Below are positions 45,393 through 55,660 of a DNA stretch of 64,000 bases, piece by piece. A model generated the notes under the pieces. The model saw only the letters and a program-made list of their open reading frames with translations, was not told where the DNA came from and searched no databases. Numbering within the stretch: position 1 is the first letter of the stretch; every line of letters begins with the position of its first letter. This DNA is from Natronobacillus azotifigens. Lineage in GTDB: Bacteria; Bacillota; Bacilli; Bacillales; Amphibacillaceae. The stretch lies in assembly GCF_026805325.1 (NCBI RefSeq), contig NZ_JAPRAT010000017.1, forward strand, positions 17,297-81,296. The letters run 5' to 3'. A program made the position numbers and the translations under genes.

Positions 45393-45926
45393 TTATAGTT
45401 TCTCAATTTGAGCAAAATCAAGTTCCACAGGCGTCTCGCGCCCGAACATATTCACATGTACTTTTACTTTTTGTTTATCTAAATCAATATGTTCAATAGA
45501 GCCAGTGAAGTCAGTGAAAGGACCCTCTTTCACACGAACACTTTCTCCTTCTTCTAAATCAATTTCTACCATCGTTTCTTCCATACCCATCCGCTTCAAT
45601 ATCATGTCTACTTCTTCTGGTAGCAACGGAGTAGGTTTCGATCCTGAACCTGCTGAACCAACAAATCCCGTAACTCCCGGAGTGTTTCGAACAACATACC
45701 ATGAATCGTCCGTCATGACCATTTCAGCCAACACATAGCCAGGAAACACTTTCTTTTTAGCTACCTTCTTTTTGCCATTCTTAATTTCCGTCTCTTCATC
45801 TTCAGGAACTAAAATACGGAATATTTTATCTTCCATCCCCATTGATGCTAATCGTTTTTCTAAATTTGTTTTCACTTTGTTCTCATAACCAGAATACGTA
45901 TGCACAACAAACCATTGTTTTTCCAT
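45393..45926 (-). CDS. nusG: Transcription elongation/termination factor NusG
   Basis: The 177-residue factor has the NGN domain (KQWFVVHTYSGYENKVKTNL, FPGYVLAEMVMTDDSWYVVR) and the C-terminal KOW domain (GPFTDFTGSIEHIDLDKQKV). It couples RNA polymerase to pausing, Rho or the ribosome. The start is set at 45926 by homology. The only strong ribosome site, AAGGAGGGG, is about 27 nt upstream of that ATG, too far for normal initiation. A terminator hairpin lies just upstream of that. Confidence 0.96.
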   Translation of the reverse strand: MEKQWFVVHTYSGYENKVKTNLEKRLASMGMEDKIFRILVPEDEETEIKNGKKKVAKKKVFPGYVLAEMVMTDDSWYVVRNTPGVTGFVGSAGSGSKPTPLLPEEVDMILKRMGMEETMVEIDLEEGESVRVKEGPFTDFTGSIEHIDLDKQKVKVHVNMFGRETPVELDFAQIEKL

Positions 45927-45978
45927 ATAAACGGTACAGATTTCGCACCTGTCCCCTCCTTTTTTAATTTTTTCCAAT

Positions 45979-46006
45979 TTAAAAAACCCGCAACTATACG
46001 GGTTTG
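45979..46006 (-). terminator. Terminator-like hairpin between secE and nusG
   Basis: AACCCG-TATAGTTG-CGGGTT has 6-bp arms and runs into TTTTTT on the minus strand. It lies about 50 bp behind secE and 55 bp before nusG. Since secE and nusG are normally co-transcribed, partial termination or attenuation of nusG is suggested. Confidence 0.75.
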
Positions 46007-46055
46007 CATCTCCAACGAATCTATTCTTTCACATTATAGCATACAATAAGCTATC

Positions 46056-46235
46056 TTATTCAAAAAAAACATTAAGAATTTGTGTAATTCCTACATCTAC
46101 AACTGCAAAGAAAGCGGTAACAAAAGCAACTGTTGCCACTACAGTGATTGTGTAGCGAGTTAGCTCACGTTTTCTTGGCCACGAAACTTTTTTCATTTCT
46201 CTAGACACATTTTTCAAAAAGGTAACGAGTTTCAC
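46056..46235 (-). CDS. secE: Preprotein translocase subunit SecE
   Basis: The 59-residue single-pass clamp of the SecYEG channel has the amphipathic stretch FLKNVSREMKKVSWPRKREL, followed by one membrane helix. I prefer GTG at 46235 (GGGGG 8 nt upstream) to the TTG five codons earlier that falls in the same G run. Confidence 0.93.
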   Translation of the reverse strand: MKLVTFLKNVSREMKKVSWPRKRELTRYTITVVATVAFVTAFFAVVDVGITQILNVFFE

Positions 46236-46287
46236 AGGTAGAACCCCCAAACTTCTGGTATAATTTAATGATAATTACTAGTTTTAC

Positions 46288-46434
46288 TTATTTCGTTTCC
46301 CGATGCAAAGCGTGTTCGTTGCAACGTTTACAAAACTTTCTTACTTCTAATCGATCTGATTTCTGTGTGTTCTTATTTGTCTGATAGTTTCTGCTTAGAC
46401 ATTGCGTACAAGCTAAGACAATCTTTTTTTGCAT
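46288..46434 (-). CDS. rpmG: 50S ribosomal protein L33, zinc-binding form
   Basis: The 48-codon gene encodes [20 protein letters not shown] and ends [17 protein letters not shown], with two CxxC pairs (zinc form). The ATG at 46434 follows GGAAGG. It lies between sigH and secE as in B. subtilis, where this copy is called rpmGB. Confidence 0.95.
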   Translation of the reverse strand: MQKKIVLACTQCLSRNYQTNKNTQKSDRLEVRKFCKRCNEHALHRETK

Positions 46435-46533
46435 GTTGGCCTTCCTCCTATACAGAGGTTGTCATTTATTAATGTAGCACGCTTAAAACAAGCTGTCAAC
46501 GCTTCAAATAGAATGAATTGCTATGATTGCTTT

Positions 46534-47193
46534 TTATAATTCCAGTTCACTAATTTGAAGATAGCGTTCTAGTTTGCGTTTCACTCGCTGTAAAGCATTG
46601 TCAATGGATTTAACATGTCGTTGTAATTCAACCGATATTTCTTGATAAGTACGGCCATCTAGGTATAGTGCAAGTACTTCACGTTCTAATCCACTTAAAA
46701 CCTCAGCCAACTTTCCTTCCATATCGTCATATTTTTCTTGATTCACGATTAAATCTTGTGGGTCGTCAATCGTATCAGCATCTGCTAAGATATCTAATAA
46801 GGTGCGCTCTGATTCTTCATCATAAATTGGCTTGTCCAAAGACACATAAGAATTCAGCGGGATGTGCTTTTGTCTCGTCGCGGTTTTGATTGCCGTAATA
46901 ATTTGGCGCGTCACACACAATTCTGCGAAAGCACGAAAGGAAGATCGTTTATCTCCTTTATAGTCGCGGATTGCCTTATATAGCCCAATCATACCCTCTT
47001 GCATAATATCTTCGTGATCTGCTCCAATTAAAAAATACGTTCTTGCCTTCGCGCGAACAAATGTCTTATATTTTTTAATTAAGAAATCTAAAGCTTGACT
47101 ATTACCAAGATGTACAAGCGAAGTTAGCTCATCATCATCAAGCTGTTCTAGGTTACTATTACTGTTGTTAATATCCGGATGTATGATGCGCAA
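46534..47193 (-). CDS. sigH: RNA polymerase sigma factor SigH
   Basis: The 219-residue sigma-H drives transition-phase and early sporulation or competence genes. Region 2 shows YKTFVRAKARTYFLIGADHE and IMQEGMIGLYKAIRDYKGD; region 4 shows YLDGRTYQEISVELQRHVKS. The full length and the motif TRQKHIPLNSYVSLDKPI match SigH closely. It sits between rae1 and rpmG. Confidence 0.97.
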   Translation of the reverse strand: MRIIHPDINNSNSNLEQLDDDELTSLVHLGNSQALDFLIKKYKTFVRAKARTYFLIGADHEDIMQEGMIGLYKAIRDYKGDKRSSFRAFAELCVTRQIITAIKTATRQKHIPLNSYVSLDKPIYDEESERTLLDILADADTIDDPQDLIVNQEKYDDMEGKLAEVLSGLEREVLALYLDGRTYQEISVELQRHVKSIDNALQRVKRKLERYLQISELEL

Positions 47194-47266
47194 ACCTAAC
47201 TCCTCCTGAAAGATAGTATAGAAATATTATACAGTACGCCTTTGATTACCGTCAACTAGACATTTT

Positions 47267-47776
47267 TCATTTATTTCCTCTTCGCCATTTTTCAAAAACC
47301 TCCAAAACATCTTGTTTCAGAGGTATTTTGCTAGTAGCTTGCTGGGCTTTAAAAATTTCTAGTTCTTCGTTAATTTCTGCTTGAATGTTATTAACTTCCA
47401 CCTGTAATTCTCTGGCGGATTTTCGATACGCTCCTTGCTGAAAGATCGTTCGTTGTTCCGTGTAATCAGAAGTAGCTACATAAACTTTTGTTTTAATATT
47501 CTTCAATTCTTTCACTAATCGTTCAATACACTGATCAGCGGTTTCTTGTTCTTTCGTATAGATAACTTCTATTTTGTATTGTTTTTGTTTTGTTTCCGTA
47601 CCTCGAACTTCATAGGCATCGAAAACAACGATCACTCGATAACCTCGATACGCTTGATACTCTGCCATTTTTTCAATCAATTGCTGTCTTGCTTGTGCAA
47701 GATCTTTATCTTTTAACCCCTTTAATTCTTCCCAGTCTCCAATGATGTTGTAGCCATCAACTAGTAACACATCCAT
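47267..47776 (-). CDS. rae1: Rae1-type NYN/PIN endoribonuclease
   Basis: The 169-residue protein of the NYN (PIN-like) fold has MDVLLVDGYNIIGDWEELKG and VVFDAYEVRGTETKQ, including the acidic residues of the active site. In B. subtilis Rae1 cleaves mRNAs in the ribosomal A site in a translation-dependent way. It starts 3 bp behind rlmB. Confidence 0.94.
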   Translation of the reverse strand: MDVLLVDGYNIIGDWEELKGLKDKDLAQARQQLIEKMAEYQAYRGYRVIVVFDAYEVRGTETKQKQYKIEVIYTKEQETADQCIERLVKELKNIKTKVYVATSDYTEQRTIFQQGAYRKSARELQVEVNNIQAEINEELEIFKAQQATSKIPLKQDVLEVFEKWRRGNK

Positions 47777-47779
47777 GAT

Positions 47780-48523
47780 TTATTCCCCTAATGGGTTTCG
47801 TTTCCGGTAGATTTCATACATGAGTAAACTAGCCGCAACAGAAGCGTTAAGCGAGGATACTTGTCCTTTCATAGCTAAACGGATTGTCCAATCACATTTT
47901 TCTCTAACAAGGCGACTCATTCCTTTCCCTTCATTGCCGATAACTAGTGCGATAGGGATGCTACCATCCAATTCGCGATAATCTTGACTTGCTTCCGCTT
48001 CTGTTCCCACTACCCAGACATTGCGCTCTTTCAAAAGGTCTACTGTTTGCGCCATATTGGTAACACGAGCAACACGGACATATTCGATAGCACCTGCTGA
48101 AGTTTTAGCAACCGTTGCTGTTAAGCCGACAGAACGCCGCTTCGGAATAATTACACCATGTGCCCCAACTGCATCCGCTGTTCGTAAGATAGAACCGAGA
48201 TTATGCGGATCTTCAATCTCATCCAACAACAAAAAGAACGGGTGTTCGTTTTTCTCTTCGGCAATCGAAAATAAGTCATCAATCGCGGCATAGTCATAGG
48301 CAGCAACAGAGGCTGCCATCCCTTGATGATTTCCTTCTACTAATTGATCAATTTTTCGTTTTGGAACTCGTTTAATAATCACACCATTTTCTTTTGCTAA
48401 TGTTTGTATTTGCTGTGTGGCCTTTGCATTTATATGATCTGCAATAAACAGCTTATTAATGGAGCGACCAGATCGTAATGCTTCTGTAATTGGGTTTTTT
48501 CCAACAATCCATTCTTCAGACAT
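47780..48523 (-). CDS. rlmB: 23S rRNA 2'-O-ribose methyltransferase, RlmB/SpoU family
   Basis: The 247-residue SPOUT enzyme has a substrate-binding N-domain (EEWIVGKNPITEALRSGR) and the trefoil-knot motifs LLDEIEDPHNLGSILRTADA, ALVIGNEGKGMSR and LNASVAASLLMYE. The start at 48523 (MSEEWIVGKN) is preferred over an in-frame Met ten codons earlier; it overlaps mrnC by 8 bp. Confidence 0.96.
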   Translation of the reverse strand: MSEEWIVGKNPITEALRSGRSINKLFIADHINAKATQQIQTLAKENGVIIKRVPKRKIDQLVEGNHQGMAASVAAYDYAAIDDLFSIAEEKNEHPFFLLLDEIEDPHNLGSILRTADAVGAHGVIIPKRRSVGLTATVAKTSAGAIEYVRVARVTNMAQTVDLLKERNVWVVGTEAEASQDYRELDGSIPIALVIGNEGKGMSRLVREKCDWTIRLAMKGQVSSLNASVAASLLMYEIYRKRNPLGE

Positions 48524-48926
48524 GTGAAGAGTCTCCTTTATCGATAAATTCAATAGCAGTGTTAATTAATTGTTCTAATCGTTCTTTTTGTTCAGCTAAA
48601 TAATGATATCCTAAAAGCGCTTCAAATGCAGAACTATATCGGTATGTTTGTATATCTGTGTTTTTCGGTACCGAACCAGACTTCGCATTTCTCCCACGCC
48701 TTACAATTGCTTGTTCTTCCTCATCCAATAGGTTTTCTTCCAACCAGTAACGTACCACTTTTGCTTGAGCCTTCGCAGAAACAAACTGAATGGCTGATTG
48801 GTGCAAATCATTTAATAATTGCAATCCACTTGCAATGAGATGTTCTCTTACGTATATTTCATAAATAGCATCACCAATATAGGCTAGCGCCAAACTTTTC
48901 ATCTGTTTCACTTCATTGCGTTTCAT
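48516..48926 (-). CDS. mrnC: Mini-ribonuclease III
   Basis: The 136-residue RNase III catalytic domain without a dsRBD processes the ends of 23S rRNA precursors in bacilli. It has LALAYIGDAIYEIYVREHLI and the second acidic motif YSSAFEALLGYHYL. It overlaps rlmB and follows cysS by 3 bp. Confidence 0.96.
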   Translation of the reverse strand: MKRNEVKQMKSLALAYIGDAIYEIYVREHLIASGLQLLNDLHQSAIQFVSAKAQAKVVRYWLEENLLDEEEQAIVRRGRNAKSGSVPKNTDIQTYRYSSAFEALLGYHYLAEQKERLEQLINTAIEFIDKGDSSHV

Positions 48927-48929
48927 TAT

Positions 48930-50330
48930 TTACCCTCTTTTCCACCTTGTTCCTTGTGGAGTATCTTCTAAAATAATTTGCTGTTCTTTTAGTGTATCAC
49001 GAATTTTGTCAGCTAACGAAAAATCCCGATCTTTTCTAGCTTGTTCTCTCGCCGCAACCAATCGGTCAACTTCTTCATCTACTAATTCATTGTCACTCGT
49101 TAACTCAAGTCCCAACACCATAAAAATTTCATCAAATAATGATTGAAATGCTTGCAAGACTTTAACTGAAGTTTGTTTTGATTGTAAATACAAATTCGCG
49201 TCTTTTGTTAAATCAAAGAGGACACTAATTGCATTTGCGGTATTAAAGTCATCGTTCATCTCCGTCATAAACCGCTGCCTTAGCTGATCTATTTTAGGTA
49301 ACTCAAACTTATCATCCTCAATTAAATCCATACTGTTCTCTTTGCGATACACTACATTTTGGTAAGCATTACGAATTCGCTCTAAACCATTTTGCGCATT
49401 CTCTAATAACGTTTCACTGAAATTAATCGGGTTGCGATAATGAACACTTAAAATAAAAAAGCGTAATAATTGAGGGTCATATTTTTCGATCAAATCATGC
49501 GCCAATACAAAGTTACCTGTTGATTTGGACATTTTTTCATGATCAATTGTTATATAACCGTTATGAATCCAATAATTCGCAAATGTTTTTCCTGTACAAG
49601 CTTCTGATTGGGCAATTTCATTTTCATGGTGGGGAAACGTTAAGTCTTGCCCCCCTGCATGAATATCAATGGTGTCACCTAGGTATTTTCGCGCCATCGC
49701 AGAACATTCAATATGCCAACCCGGTCGCCCAGCGCCCCACGGTGAATCCCATGAAACTTCTCCTTCTTTCGCCTGTTTCCAAAGCGCAAAATCGAGTGGA
49801 TCTTCTTTCTTTTCCTCTATTTGAATTCTTGCACCTGAACGTAGATCATCGATTGATTGGTGAGATAATTTTCCATAACCTTCAAAAGCCCGTGTTTTAA
49901 AGTAGACGTCTCCTTCAACGGCATATGCATAACCCTTCTCAATCAATACAGCAATAAACTCAATAATCTCATCCATACATTCTGTAACTCTCGGGTGTCG
50001 GGTCGCTTCTTTTACCCCTAGTGCTTTCACGTCCTCTTTATATGCTTCAATAAAACGTTCACCGATTTGGGATACGTCTTCGTCTAGTTCCTTCGCGACA
50101 TTGATAATCTTATCATCAACATCCGTAAAGTTTAGTAAATAATCCACATGATAACCACTATACTCTAAGTATCTTCGAATCGTATCAAATACAATCGCAG
50201 GGCGTGCGTTACCGATATGAATATAGTTATAGACAGTTGGTCCACACACATACATACGTACTTTATTTGGCTCAATCGATTCAAATGGCTGTTTTTTTCT
50301 TGTCAGTGTATTATAAATTTTAATCGTCAT
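48930..50330 (-). CDS. cysS: Cysteinyl-tRNA synthetase
   Basis: The 466-residue class I synthetase has the HIGH motif in [16 protein letters not shown] in [10 protein letters not shown] and the zinc site beginning with Cys in [10 protein letters not shown]. Its start overlaps the end of cysE by 11 bp, so both depend on the Cys T-box upstream. Confidence 0.98.
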   Translation of the reverse strand: MTIKIYNTLTRKKQPFESIEPNKVRMYVCGPTVYNYIHIGNARPAIVFDTIRRYLEYSGYHVDYLLNFTDVDDKIINVAKELDEDVSQIGERFIEAYKEDVKALGVKEATRHPRVTECMDEIIEFIAVLIEKGYAYAVEGDVYFKTRAFEGYGKLSHQSIDDLRSGARIQIEEKKEDPLDFALWKQAKEGEVSWDSPWGAGRPGWHIECSAMARKYLGDTIDIHAGGQDLTFPHHENEIAQSEACTGKTFANYWIHNGYITIDHEKMSKSTGNFVLAHDLIEKYDPQLLRFFILSVHYRNPINFSETLLENAQNGLERIRNAYQNVVYRKENSMDLIEDDKFELPKIDQLRQRFMTEMNDDFNTANAISVLFDLTKDANLYLQSKQTSVKVLQAFQSLFDEIFMVLGLELTSDNELVDEEVDRLVAAREQARKDRDFSLADKIRDTLKEQQIILEDTPQGTRWKRG

Positions 50331-50979
50331 CCTGCTTCACTCCTTTGATTTTTTCCATTTCTCTTTTTACTTGGATCAATTGATCGGTTAATTCTGCTAA
50401 ACGTTCGTCAATTGGATCCGGTAATTTATGATGATCCAGTTCACCTTTAATGCGCTGACCGTTTTGAACGACTACATGACCCGGTATCCCTACTACCGTC
50501 GAATGATCAGGAACATCTTCTAAAACTACAGAACCGGCTCCTATCTTTGAATTTTCTCCGATTATTATAGAGCCTAAAACTTTTGCACCTGTTGCAATTA
50601 GCGCATTATCCCCTATCGTCGGGTGTCGCTTACCTTTTTCTTTCCCTGTTCCGCCTAATGTCACCCCTTGATAGATTGTTACGTTATTGCCAATTTCACA
50701 TGTTTCTCCAATCACAACTCCCATCCCGTGGTCAATGAAAAAACGCTCTCCAATCTTCGCCCCAGGATGAATTTCTACTCCCGTAAAAAAACGACTGATT
50801 TGCGATATTACCCGGGCAATAAAAAAGAATTTTTTTCGATAAAACAAATGAGCAATCCGATGAGACCAAACGGCATGTAATCCGGAATACGTCAAAATGA
50901 CTTCTATATAGGACCTTGCTGCCGGATCTTGATCAAAAATGACCGCAATATCCTGTTTCATTTGTTTAAATATTCCCAT
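50320..50979 (-). CDS. cysE: Serine O-acetyltransferase
   Basis: The 219-residue enzyme makes O-acetylserine, the carbon precursor of cysteine. It has a left-handed parallel beta-helix with hexapeptide repeats ([55 protein letters not shown]). The ATG at 50979 follows GGAGGTGACAGG. It is the first gene of the T-box-controlled cysE-cysS operon. Confidence 0.98.
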   Translation of the reverse strand: MGIFKQMKQDIAVIFDQDPAARSYIEVILTYSGLHAVWSHRIAHLFYRKKFFFIARVISQISRFFTGVEIHPGAKIGERFFIDHGMGVVIGETCEIGNNVTIYQGVTLGGTGKEKGKRHPTIGDNALIATGAKVLGSIIIGENSKIGAGSVVLEDVPDHSTVVGIPGHVVVQNGQRIKGELDHHKLPDPIDERLAELTDQLIQVKREMEKIKGVKQDDD

Positions 50980-51130
50980 CCTGTCACCTCCACTATCAAC
51001 TTTTACCTTACAACCAATTTACTCAACGATAGCCATTTCATCTAAAAAACAAACAAAAGCACAGAGCATCGGTCAAAAATGTAGCACCTGGAGCGAATTA
51101 ATGAAGAGAAAGAAATCACAATAAGCCTAT

Positions 51131-51167
51131 TAACCGATGATGACTTTAGATTGCTTCATGAAGTTGT
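51131..51167. repeat. Second copy of the short repeat, downstream of the T-box
   Basis: AACCGATGATGACTTTAGATTGCTTCATGAAGTTG matches 1709-1749. It lies in the 5' leader of cysE between the T-box terminator and the ribosome site. Confidence 0.55.
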
Positions 51168-51223
51168 CGGTCTATTTATTCCGAAGCATTATCCACCATT
51201 CAAAATTTCATTGTTTCCTAAAC

Positions 51224-51475
51224 AAAAAAGGCGCCTCTATGTCATATCAACACAGAGACGCCTTTTGCGCGGTCCCACTCTGTTTAGGGGAATTTCCCCT
51301 CTACTTTGTTCTTGATAACGGTAGAAAACCGCTTGTGCCTACTCTTTGTTTCAGCAAAAGACTCTGAGGTGCATTTTCTAAGCGCTTGTCAAAAATCACT
51401 CGCAGCCAAAGGTGATTTCTCTCTGAATGAACAAGCTAGCCTATACTTTTCCTCGTCCTTGTTTTTTACATATTC
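51224..51475 (-). ncRNA. T-box riboswitch, cysteine-specific
   Basis: On the minus strand the T-box core AGAGTGGGACCGCG lies at about 51266-51279, followed by the terminator GGCGTCTCTGTG...ACATAGAGGCGCC and TTTTTT. About 100 nt further 5' is stem I with a candidate specifier UGC (Cys codon, 51371-51373) in GAAAATGCACC. Uncharged tRNA-Cys should stabilise the antiterminator and switch on cysE-cysS. gltX lies upstream on the same strand and is not controlled by it. Confidence 0.9.
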
Positions 51476-51511
51476 TCTTATAACGTTATGCTTCTAGCGG
51501 AAAAATGTTAC

Positions 51512-52975
51512 TTACAATTTCCCTAATACTTGATCCAAACGTTTTGTTACAACTTCTTTCCCTAGTAAATGAATCGCATTAGGAAGTTCAGGACCATGCA
51601 GTTGTCCCGTTGTAGCAACACGGATTGGCATGAATAATTTCTTCCCTTTTTGCTGTGTCTCTTTTTGTGTCGCCTTTACCGCAGCCTTAATCGATGCCGG
51701 TGTCCAATCCTCGATGGCAACTAATTGTTCTTTGTATACAGCTAACACCTCACTTACCTGCTCACCATTTAAGACTTCTTGTGCATCTGGAGTGTATGTG
51801 ATCTCTGTCTGAAAGAATAATTCTGTTAATTCGACGATTTCCGCACCGTAATTTAATTGCTCTTTATAAAGCCCAATTAATTCCAGCGCCCAATCTTTCG
51901 TCGTTTCATCCATGTCTTCTGGAAGCTTACCTGTTGCAATTAAGTGAGGTAATGTTAATTCTACCACTTGTTCAAAATCAGCTTTTTTCACGTATTGATT
52001 GTTCATCCATTTTAATTTTTTCGGGTCAAAGATTGCTGCCGATGTAGACAAACGTTCTGGATCAAACATCTCAATAAACTGTTCTTGCGTAAAAATTTCC
52101 TCTTCTCCGACCGGAGACCAGCCAAGTAAAGATATAAAGTTAAACATAGCTTCAGGTAAATAACCAAGATTTTTATATTGTTCAATGAATTGCAGAATGT
52201 GTTCATCTCGCTTACTCAACTTTTTACGATCTTCATTAAGAATAAGAGTCATATGACCATATTGAGGTGCATTCCACCCAAATGCATCAAAGATCATCAT
52301 TTGCTTAGGTGTGTTGGATATATGCTCTTCTCCACGTAAAACATGAGAAATCTTCATGAGATGATCATCGATTGCTACAGCAAAGTTATACGTAGGTACA
52401 CCGTTCTTCTTCACCATAACCCAGTCTCCAAAATCAGCCGATTCAAAGGTGATGTCTCCACGAACAATATCCTGAAAAGTATAAGTCTTATTCTTCGGAA
52501 CACGGAATCGAATACTGGCTTCTCTTCCTTCAGCTTCAAATTGGGCTATTTGTTCCGCTGTTAAGTTAGAATGTGCACCGGAATACTTTGGTACTTGTCC
52601 ATTCGCCTTTTGCTCTTCTCGCTCTGCTTCCAACTCTTCTTCCGTCATATAACATTTGTATGCAAGGTCCCGCGCCAATAAATCATCTACATACTCTTGA
52701 TATATCGCTAATCTTTCCGTTTGACGATAAGGACCATACTCACCACCAATATCTGCTCCTTCATCCCAGACAATGCCTAACCATTTCAGATATTTTAATT
52801 GACTTTCTTCTCCACCAACAACATTTCTTTTTTCGTCTGTATCTTCTGTGCGAATAATGAATTTTCCACCTAAATGTTTTGCATATAAATAATTGAATAA
52901 TGCCGTTCGTGCATTACCAATATGTAATTGTCCAGTTGGACTAGGAGCGTATCGCACCCGTACATCATTTGTCAT
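51512..52975 (-). CDS. gltX: Glutamyl-tRNA synthetase
   Basis: The 487-residue class I synthetase has the HIGH-type motif [20 protein letters not shown] and the KMSKS-type [10 protein letters not shown]. Bacilli commonly use a non-discriminating form that also charges tRNA-Gln for GatCAB. It lies between ispF and the cysE T-box. Confidence 0.98.
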   Translation of the reverse strand: MTNDVRVRYAPSPTGQLHIGNARTALFNYLYAKHLGGKFIIRTEDTDEKRNVVGGEESQLKYLKWLGIVWDEGADIGGEYGPYRQTERLAIYQEYVDDLLARDLAYKCYMTEEELEAEREEQKANGQVPKYSGAHSNLTAEQIAQFEAEGREASIRFRVPKNKTYTFQDIVRGDITFESADFGDWVMVKKNGVPTYNFAVAIDDHLMKISHVLRGEEHISNTPKQMMIFDAFGWNAPQYGHMTLILNEDRKKLSKRDEHILQFIEQYKNLGYLPEAMFNFISLLGWSPVGEEEIFTQEQFIEMFDPERLSTSAAIFDPKKLKWMNNQYVKKADFEQVVELTLPHLIATGKLPEDMDETTKDWALELIGLYKEQLNYGAEIVELTELFFQTEITYTPDAQEVLNGEQVSEVLAVYKEQLVAIEDWTPASIKAAVKATQKETQQKGKKLFMPIRVATTGQLHGPELPNAIHLLGKEVVTKRLDQVLGKL

Positions 52976-53100
52976 CTGTTTCGTTCCCCTTTCAGTCGAA
53001 CAATGTCGCTACATCTATTCTATCATTAATTTAAATTCCTTGCTCTTGTCTGTTAATTGTTAGGTTCAAAAAAATGCACCGATCAATATTTGGTCACGTC

Positions 53101-53577
53101 TTAAATCTCTTTTAATAGAACCACTGCTTGAGCCGCGATCCCTTCTTCTCGTCCAGTAAATCCTAACTTCTCTGTTGTGGTTGCCTTAACATTAATCTGA
53201 TCAGAATCTACCACTAATATTCGTGCTATATTTTCTTTTATTGCTTGAATGTGTGGTGCCATTTTTGGATACTCTGCGATTACCGTACAATCGAGATTGG
53301 CTAACTGGTACCCTTTTTCTTTCACCAACTCCCACACATGCGCGAGCAATTGTTGAGAATCCGCATCTTTAAAAGCTGGATCTGTATCTGGGAAATGCTT
53401 TCCGATATCTCCTTCTCCAATCGCACCTAAACACGCATCCGCAATCGTATGTAACAAAACGTCTGCATCAGAATGACCAATCAATCCTTTATCATGGGGA
53501 ATTGTAATTCCACCAATGATACACGGCCGCTTCTCAGCAAATTTATGCACATCAAAACCTTGTCCTATTCGGAACAT
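53101..53577 (-). CDS. ispF: 2-C-methyl-D-erythritol 2,4-cyclodiphosphate synthase
   Basis: The 158-residue trimeric enzyme of the MEP isoprenoid pathway has the metal ligands in GQGFDVHKF and the block [20 protein letters not shown]. The start at 53577 (MFRIGQGFD) follows AAAGGAGAAGTATAGG; 24 upstream in-frame codons are unlike IspF. It follows ispD, the preceding enzyme of the same pathway but one. Confidence 0.97.
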   Translation of the reverse strand: MFRIGQGFDVHKFAEKRPCIIGGITIPHDKGLIGHSDADVLLHTIADACLGAIGEGDIGKHFPDTDPAFKDADSQQLLAHVWELVKEKGYQLANLDCTVIAEYPKMAPHIQAIKENIARILVVDSDQINVKATTTEKLGFTGREEGIAAQAVVLLKEI

Positions 53578-53657
53578 CCTATACTTCTCCTTTCTTAACC
53601 CAACAACAGTCGAGGTGAGCTGAGTTTTATTAAAAAACAACTTTATCAATAGGGGTG

Positions 53658-54344
53658 TTAGATCCGGTCGGTTCGGGATATATAGTTTGCCTGCTTCAAA
53701 TCTTCCGGTGTAGTTATCTTAATGTTTTGGTAACTACCCTCTACAATTTCTACGGGATGACCAATTCGCTCTACCAATGACGCATCATCTGTCCCATAAA
53801 CACCCGCCTGTTTTGCTGCTACATGCGCTTGCCAAATCCGTTCAAAAGTAAATGCTTGTGGTGTTTGGGCCGCCCACAAAGTCGTTCGATCTAGCGTTGT
53901 TAGTAGTTCATTGTTTTTTTGCTTAATTGTATCTGTTACTGGTACCGCCAGTAGTGCAGCTTGCGATAGAGAGGCTTGCTCTGCTAGCCGATGCAAATCC
54001 GCATGCCGAACAAAAGGCCTAGCACCATCGTGGATGAAAATAATTGCTTCTTTATTTGTGAGGTTCTTCAATCCTTGATAAACACTGTCTTGGCGCTCTT
54101 TTCCACCTATCACGAGATGTATTGATTTTTTCCATTCATATTGGTTGAGCAACTGATCCATCCGTTTACGTTCAGCCTCACGTGTCACCAAAAGAATTCC
54201 CTCACACCAGTCATCTTTATCGAACACTTCCAATGTATGAACGATTAATGGTTTATCTTCTAACAAAATAAATTGCTTGTTCTCTCCGGCCTTCATTCTT
54301 TTTCCCATACCAGCCGCTAAGACGATCACTACATATTTTGTCAT
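53658..54344 (-). CDS. ispD: 2-C-methyl-D-erythritol 4-phosphate cytidylyltransferase
   Basis: The 228-residue CTP-dependent enzyme of the MEP pathway has the nucleotide-binding [24 protein letters not shown] and TDDASLVE. The start at 54344 ([11 protein letters not shown]) follows TGGAGTGTAAAG. A terminator separates it from yacL upstream. Confidence 0.97.
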   Translation of the reverse strand: MTKYVVIVLAAGMGKRMKAGENKQFILLEDKPLIVHTLEVFDKDDWCEGILLVTREAERKRMDQLLNQYEWKKSIHLVIGGKERQDSVYQGLKNLTNKEAIIFIHDGARPFVRHADLHRLAEQASLSQAALLAVPVTDTIKQKNNELLTTLDRTTLWAAQTPQAFTFERIWQAHVAAKQAGVYGTDDASLVERIGHPVEIVEGSYQNIKITTPEDLKQANYISRTDRI

Positions 54345-54395
54345 CTTTACACTCCAAATTCTTAGCATTACGCCTTCATTATTGGTTTCCACAAT

Positions 54396-54427
54396 AAAAA
54401 GTGATAACATTCGTTATCACTTTTTAT
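54396..54427 (-). terminator. Terminator between yacL and ispD
   Basis: AAAAAGTGATAAC and GTTATCACTTTTT are perfect 13-bp arms around ATGAATG-like loop bases; the flanking A and T runs allow bidirectional action. Confidence 0.85.
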
Positions 54428-54451
54428 CTTTCTTTATCTGTTATACCTCTT

Positions 54452-55564
54452 TTATTGCGCTTTTTCAAGTGATTTTGGTTTAGCAAAGATCATTCTTCCC
54501 GCTGATGTTTGAAGAACGCTAGTAATCAGCACCTCAATAGTGTCTCCAATATAATCTCTACCTTCTTCAACAACGATCATCGTACCGTCATCGAGATAAG
54601 CAACTCCTTGGTTCTGTTCTTTACCATCTTTAATTACTTGTACAACCAATTGTTCACCTGGTAAAACTACTGGTTTAACCGCATTGGCTAGGTCATTAAT
54701 ATTCAATACTTGAACATTTTGAAACTCACAGACTTTATTCAAATTAAAGTCGTTTGTGACGACAATTCCACCCATTACCTTTGCTAACTTCACCAGTTTA
54801 CTATCTACCTCTTGAATTTCTTCAAAGTCACCATCATAAATCTCCACATTAACCGGGAGGTCCTTTTGCATACGATTTAACACATCTAAGCCCCTACGTC
54901 CTCGATTTCGTTTCAAGGCATCCGAAGAATCTGCGATATGCTGCAATTCTTCTAATACAAACTGCGGGATCACGACAGTACCTTCTAAAAAGTGTGTTTG
55001 ACAAATATCTGCAATTCGTCCATCAATGATAACACTCGTATCTAATATCTTTTGTTTCGGCATTTCTTTTTCTTCTTCAACTAGTACACCTTTTTGATCT
55101 TTATCTTTTTTCGCAAGGGTTAAAAAGCCCATAAATTCATCTCTACGCTTAAATCCTACTTGAAACCCTAGATAACCTAATAGAGCCATCACAAACAATG
55201 GAACAATTTGTGATAGGATAAAGATTTGAATTTCTTGAATCGGATGGTTGATAATGTACGCAATTACCAAACCAATAATTAAACCTAAACTCCCAAAAAA
55301 CAAATCTGCTAATGGTGCTTTTAATAATAAATCTTCGAGGAACTGAACAAAATGAACAATATGATCAACTAGCCAAAACGATAATAAATATATAATAATT
55401 GCTCCTGAGACTAATCCAACATATGGTGCTACATAAGTTGAGTCAATCCATGTCCCTCTCGTAAACTCCATCAAACGAATTAATATTGGTAAATATAAAT
55501 ATCCAGCAGTACCTCCTGCAATCACGATAAATAATTGCACAAATCTTTTTAGCACTACAGTCAC
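54452..55564 (-). CDS. yacL: Membrane PIN/TRAM-domain protein (YacL)
   Basis: The 370-residue protein has four hydrophobic helices in the first 145 residues. A PIN domain follows (ILDTSVIIDGRIADICQTHF, LKRNRGRRGLDVLNRM, VVTNDFNLNKVC), with the acidic nuclease residues, and the C-terminus is TRAM-like (QLVVQVIKDGKEQNQGVAYL). Nuclease activity is likely but the substrate is unknown. It directly follows radA with a gap of about 100 bp; disA, expected between them, is absent. Confidence 0.92.
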   Translation of the reverse strand: MTVVLKRFVQLFIVIAGGTAGYLYLPILIRLMEFTRGTWIDSTYVAPYVGLVSGAIIIYLLSFWLVDHIVHFVQFLEDLLLKAPLADLFFGSLGLIIGLVIAYIINHPIQEIQIFILSQIVPLFVMALLGYLGFQVGFKRRDEFMGFLTLAKKDKDQKGVLVEEEKEMPKQKILDTSVIIDGRIADICQTHFLEGTVVIPQFVLEELQHIADSSDALKRNRGRRGLDVLNRMQKDLPVNVEIYDGDFEEIQEVDSKLVKLAKVMGGIVVTNDFNLNKVCEFQNVQVLNINDLANAVKPVVLPGEQLVVQVIKDGKEQNQGVAYLDDGTMIVVEEGRDYIGDTIEVLITSVLQTSAGRMIFAKPKSLEKAQ

Positions 55565-55660
55565 CTCCTATCAGTTAGTATCTCCAATTCTAAAAGATTT
55601 AATCGAATCTATAATTATTTTTTCTTCTAAGCTACTTTCTAATTTATTCGTTCCCCTTTT

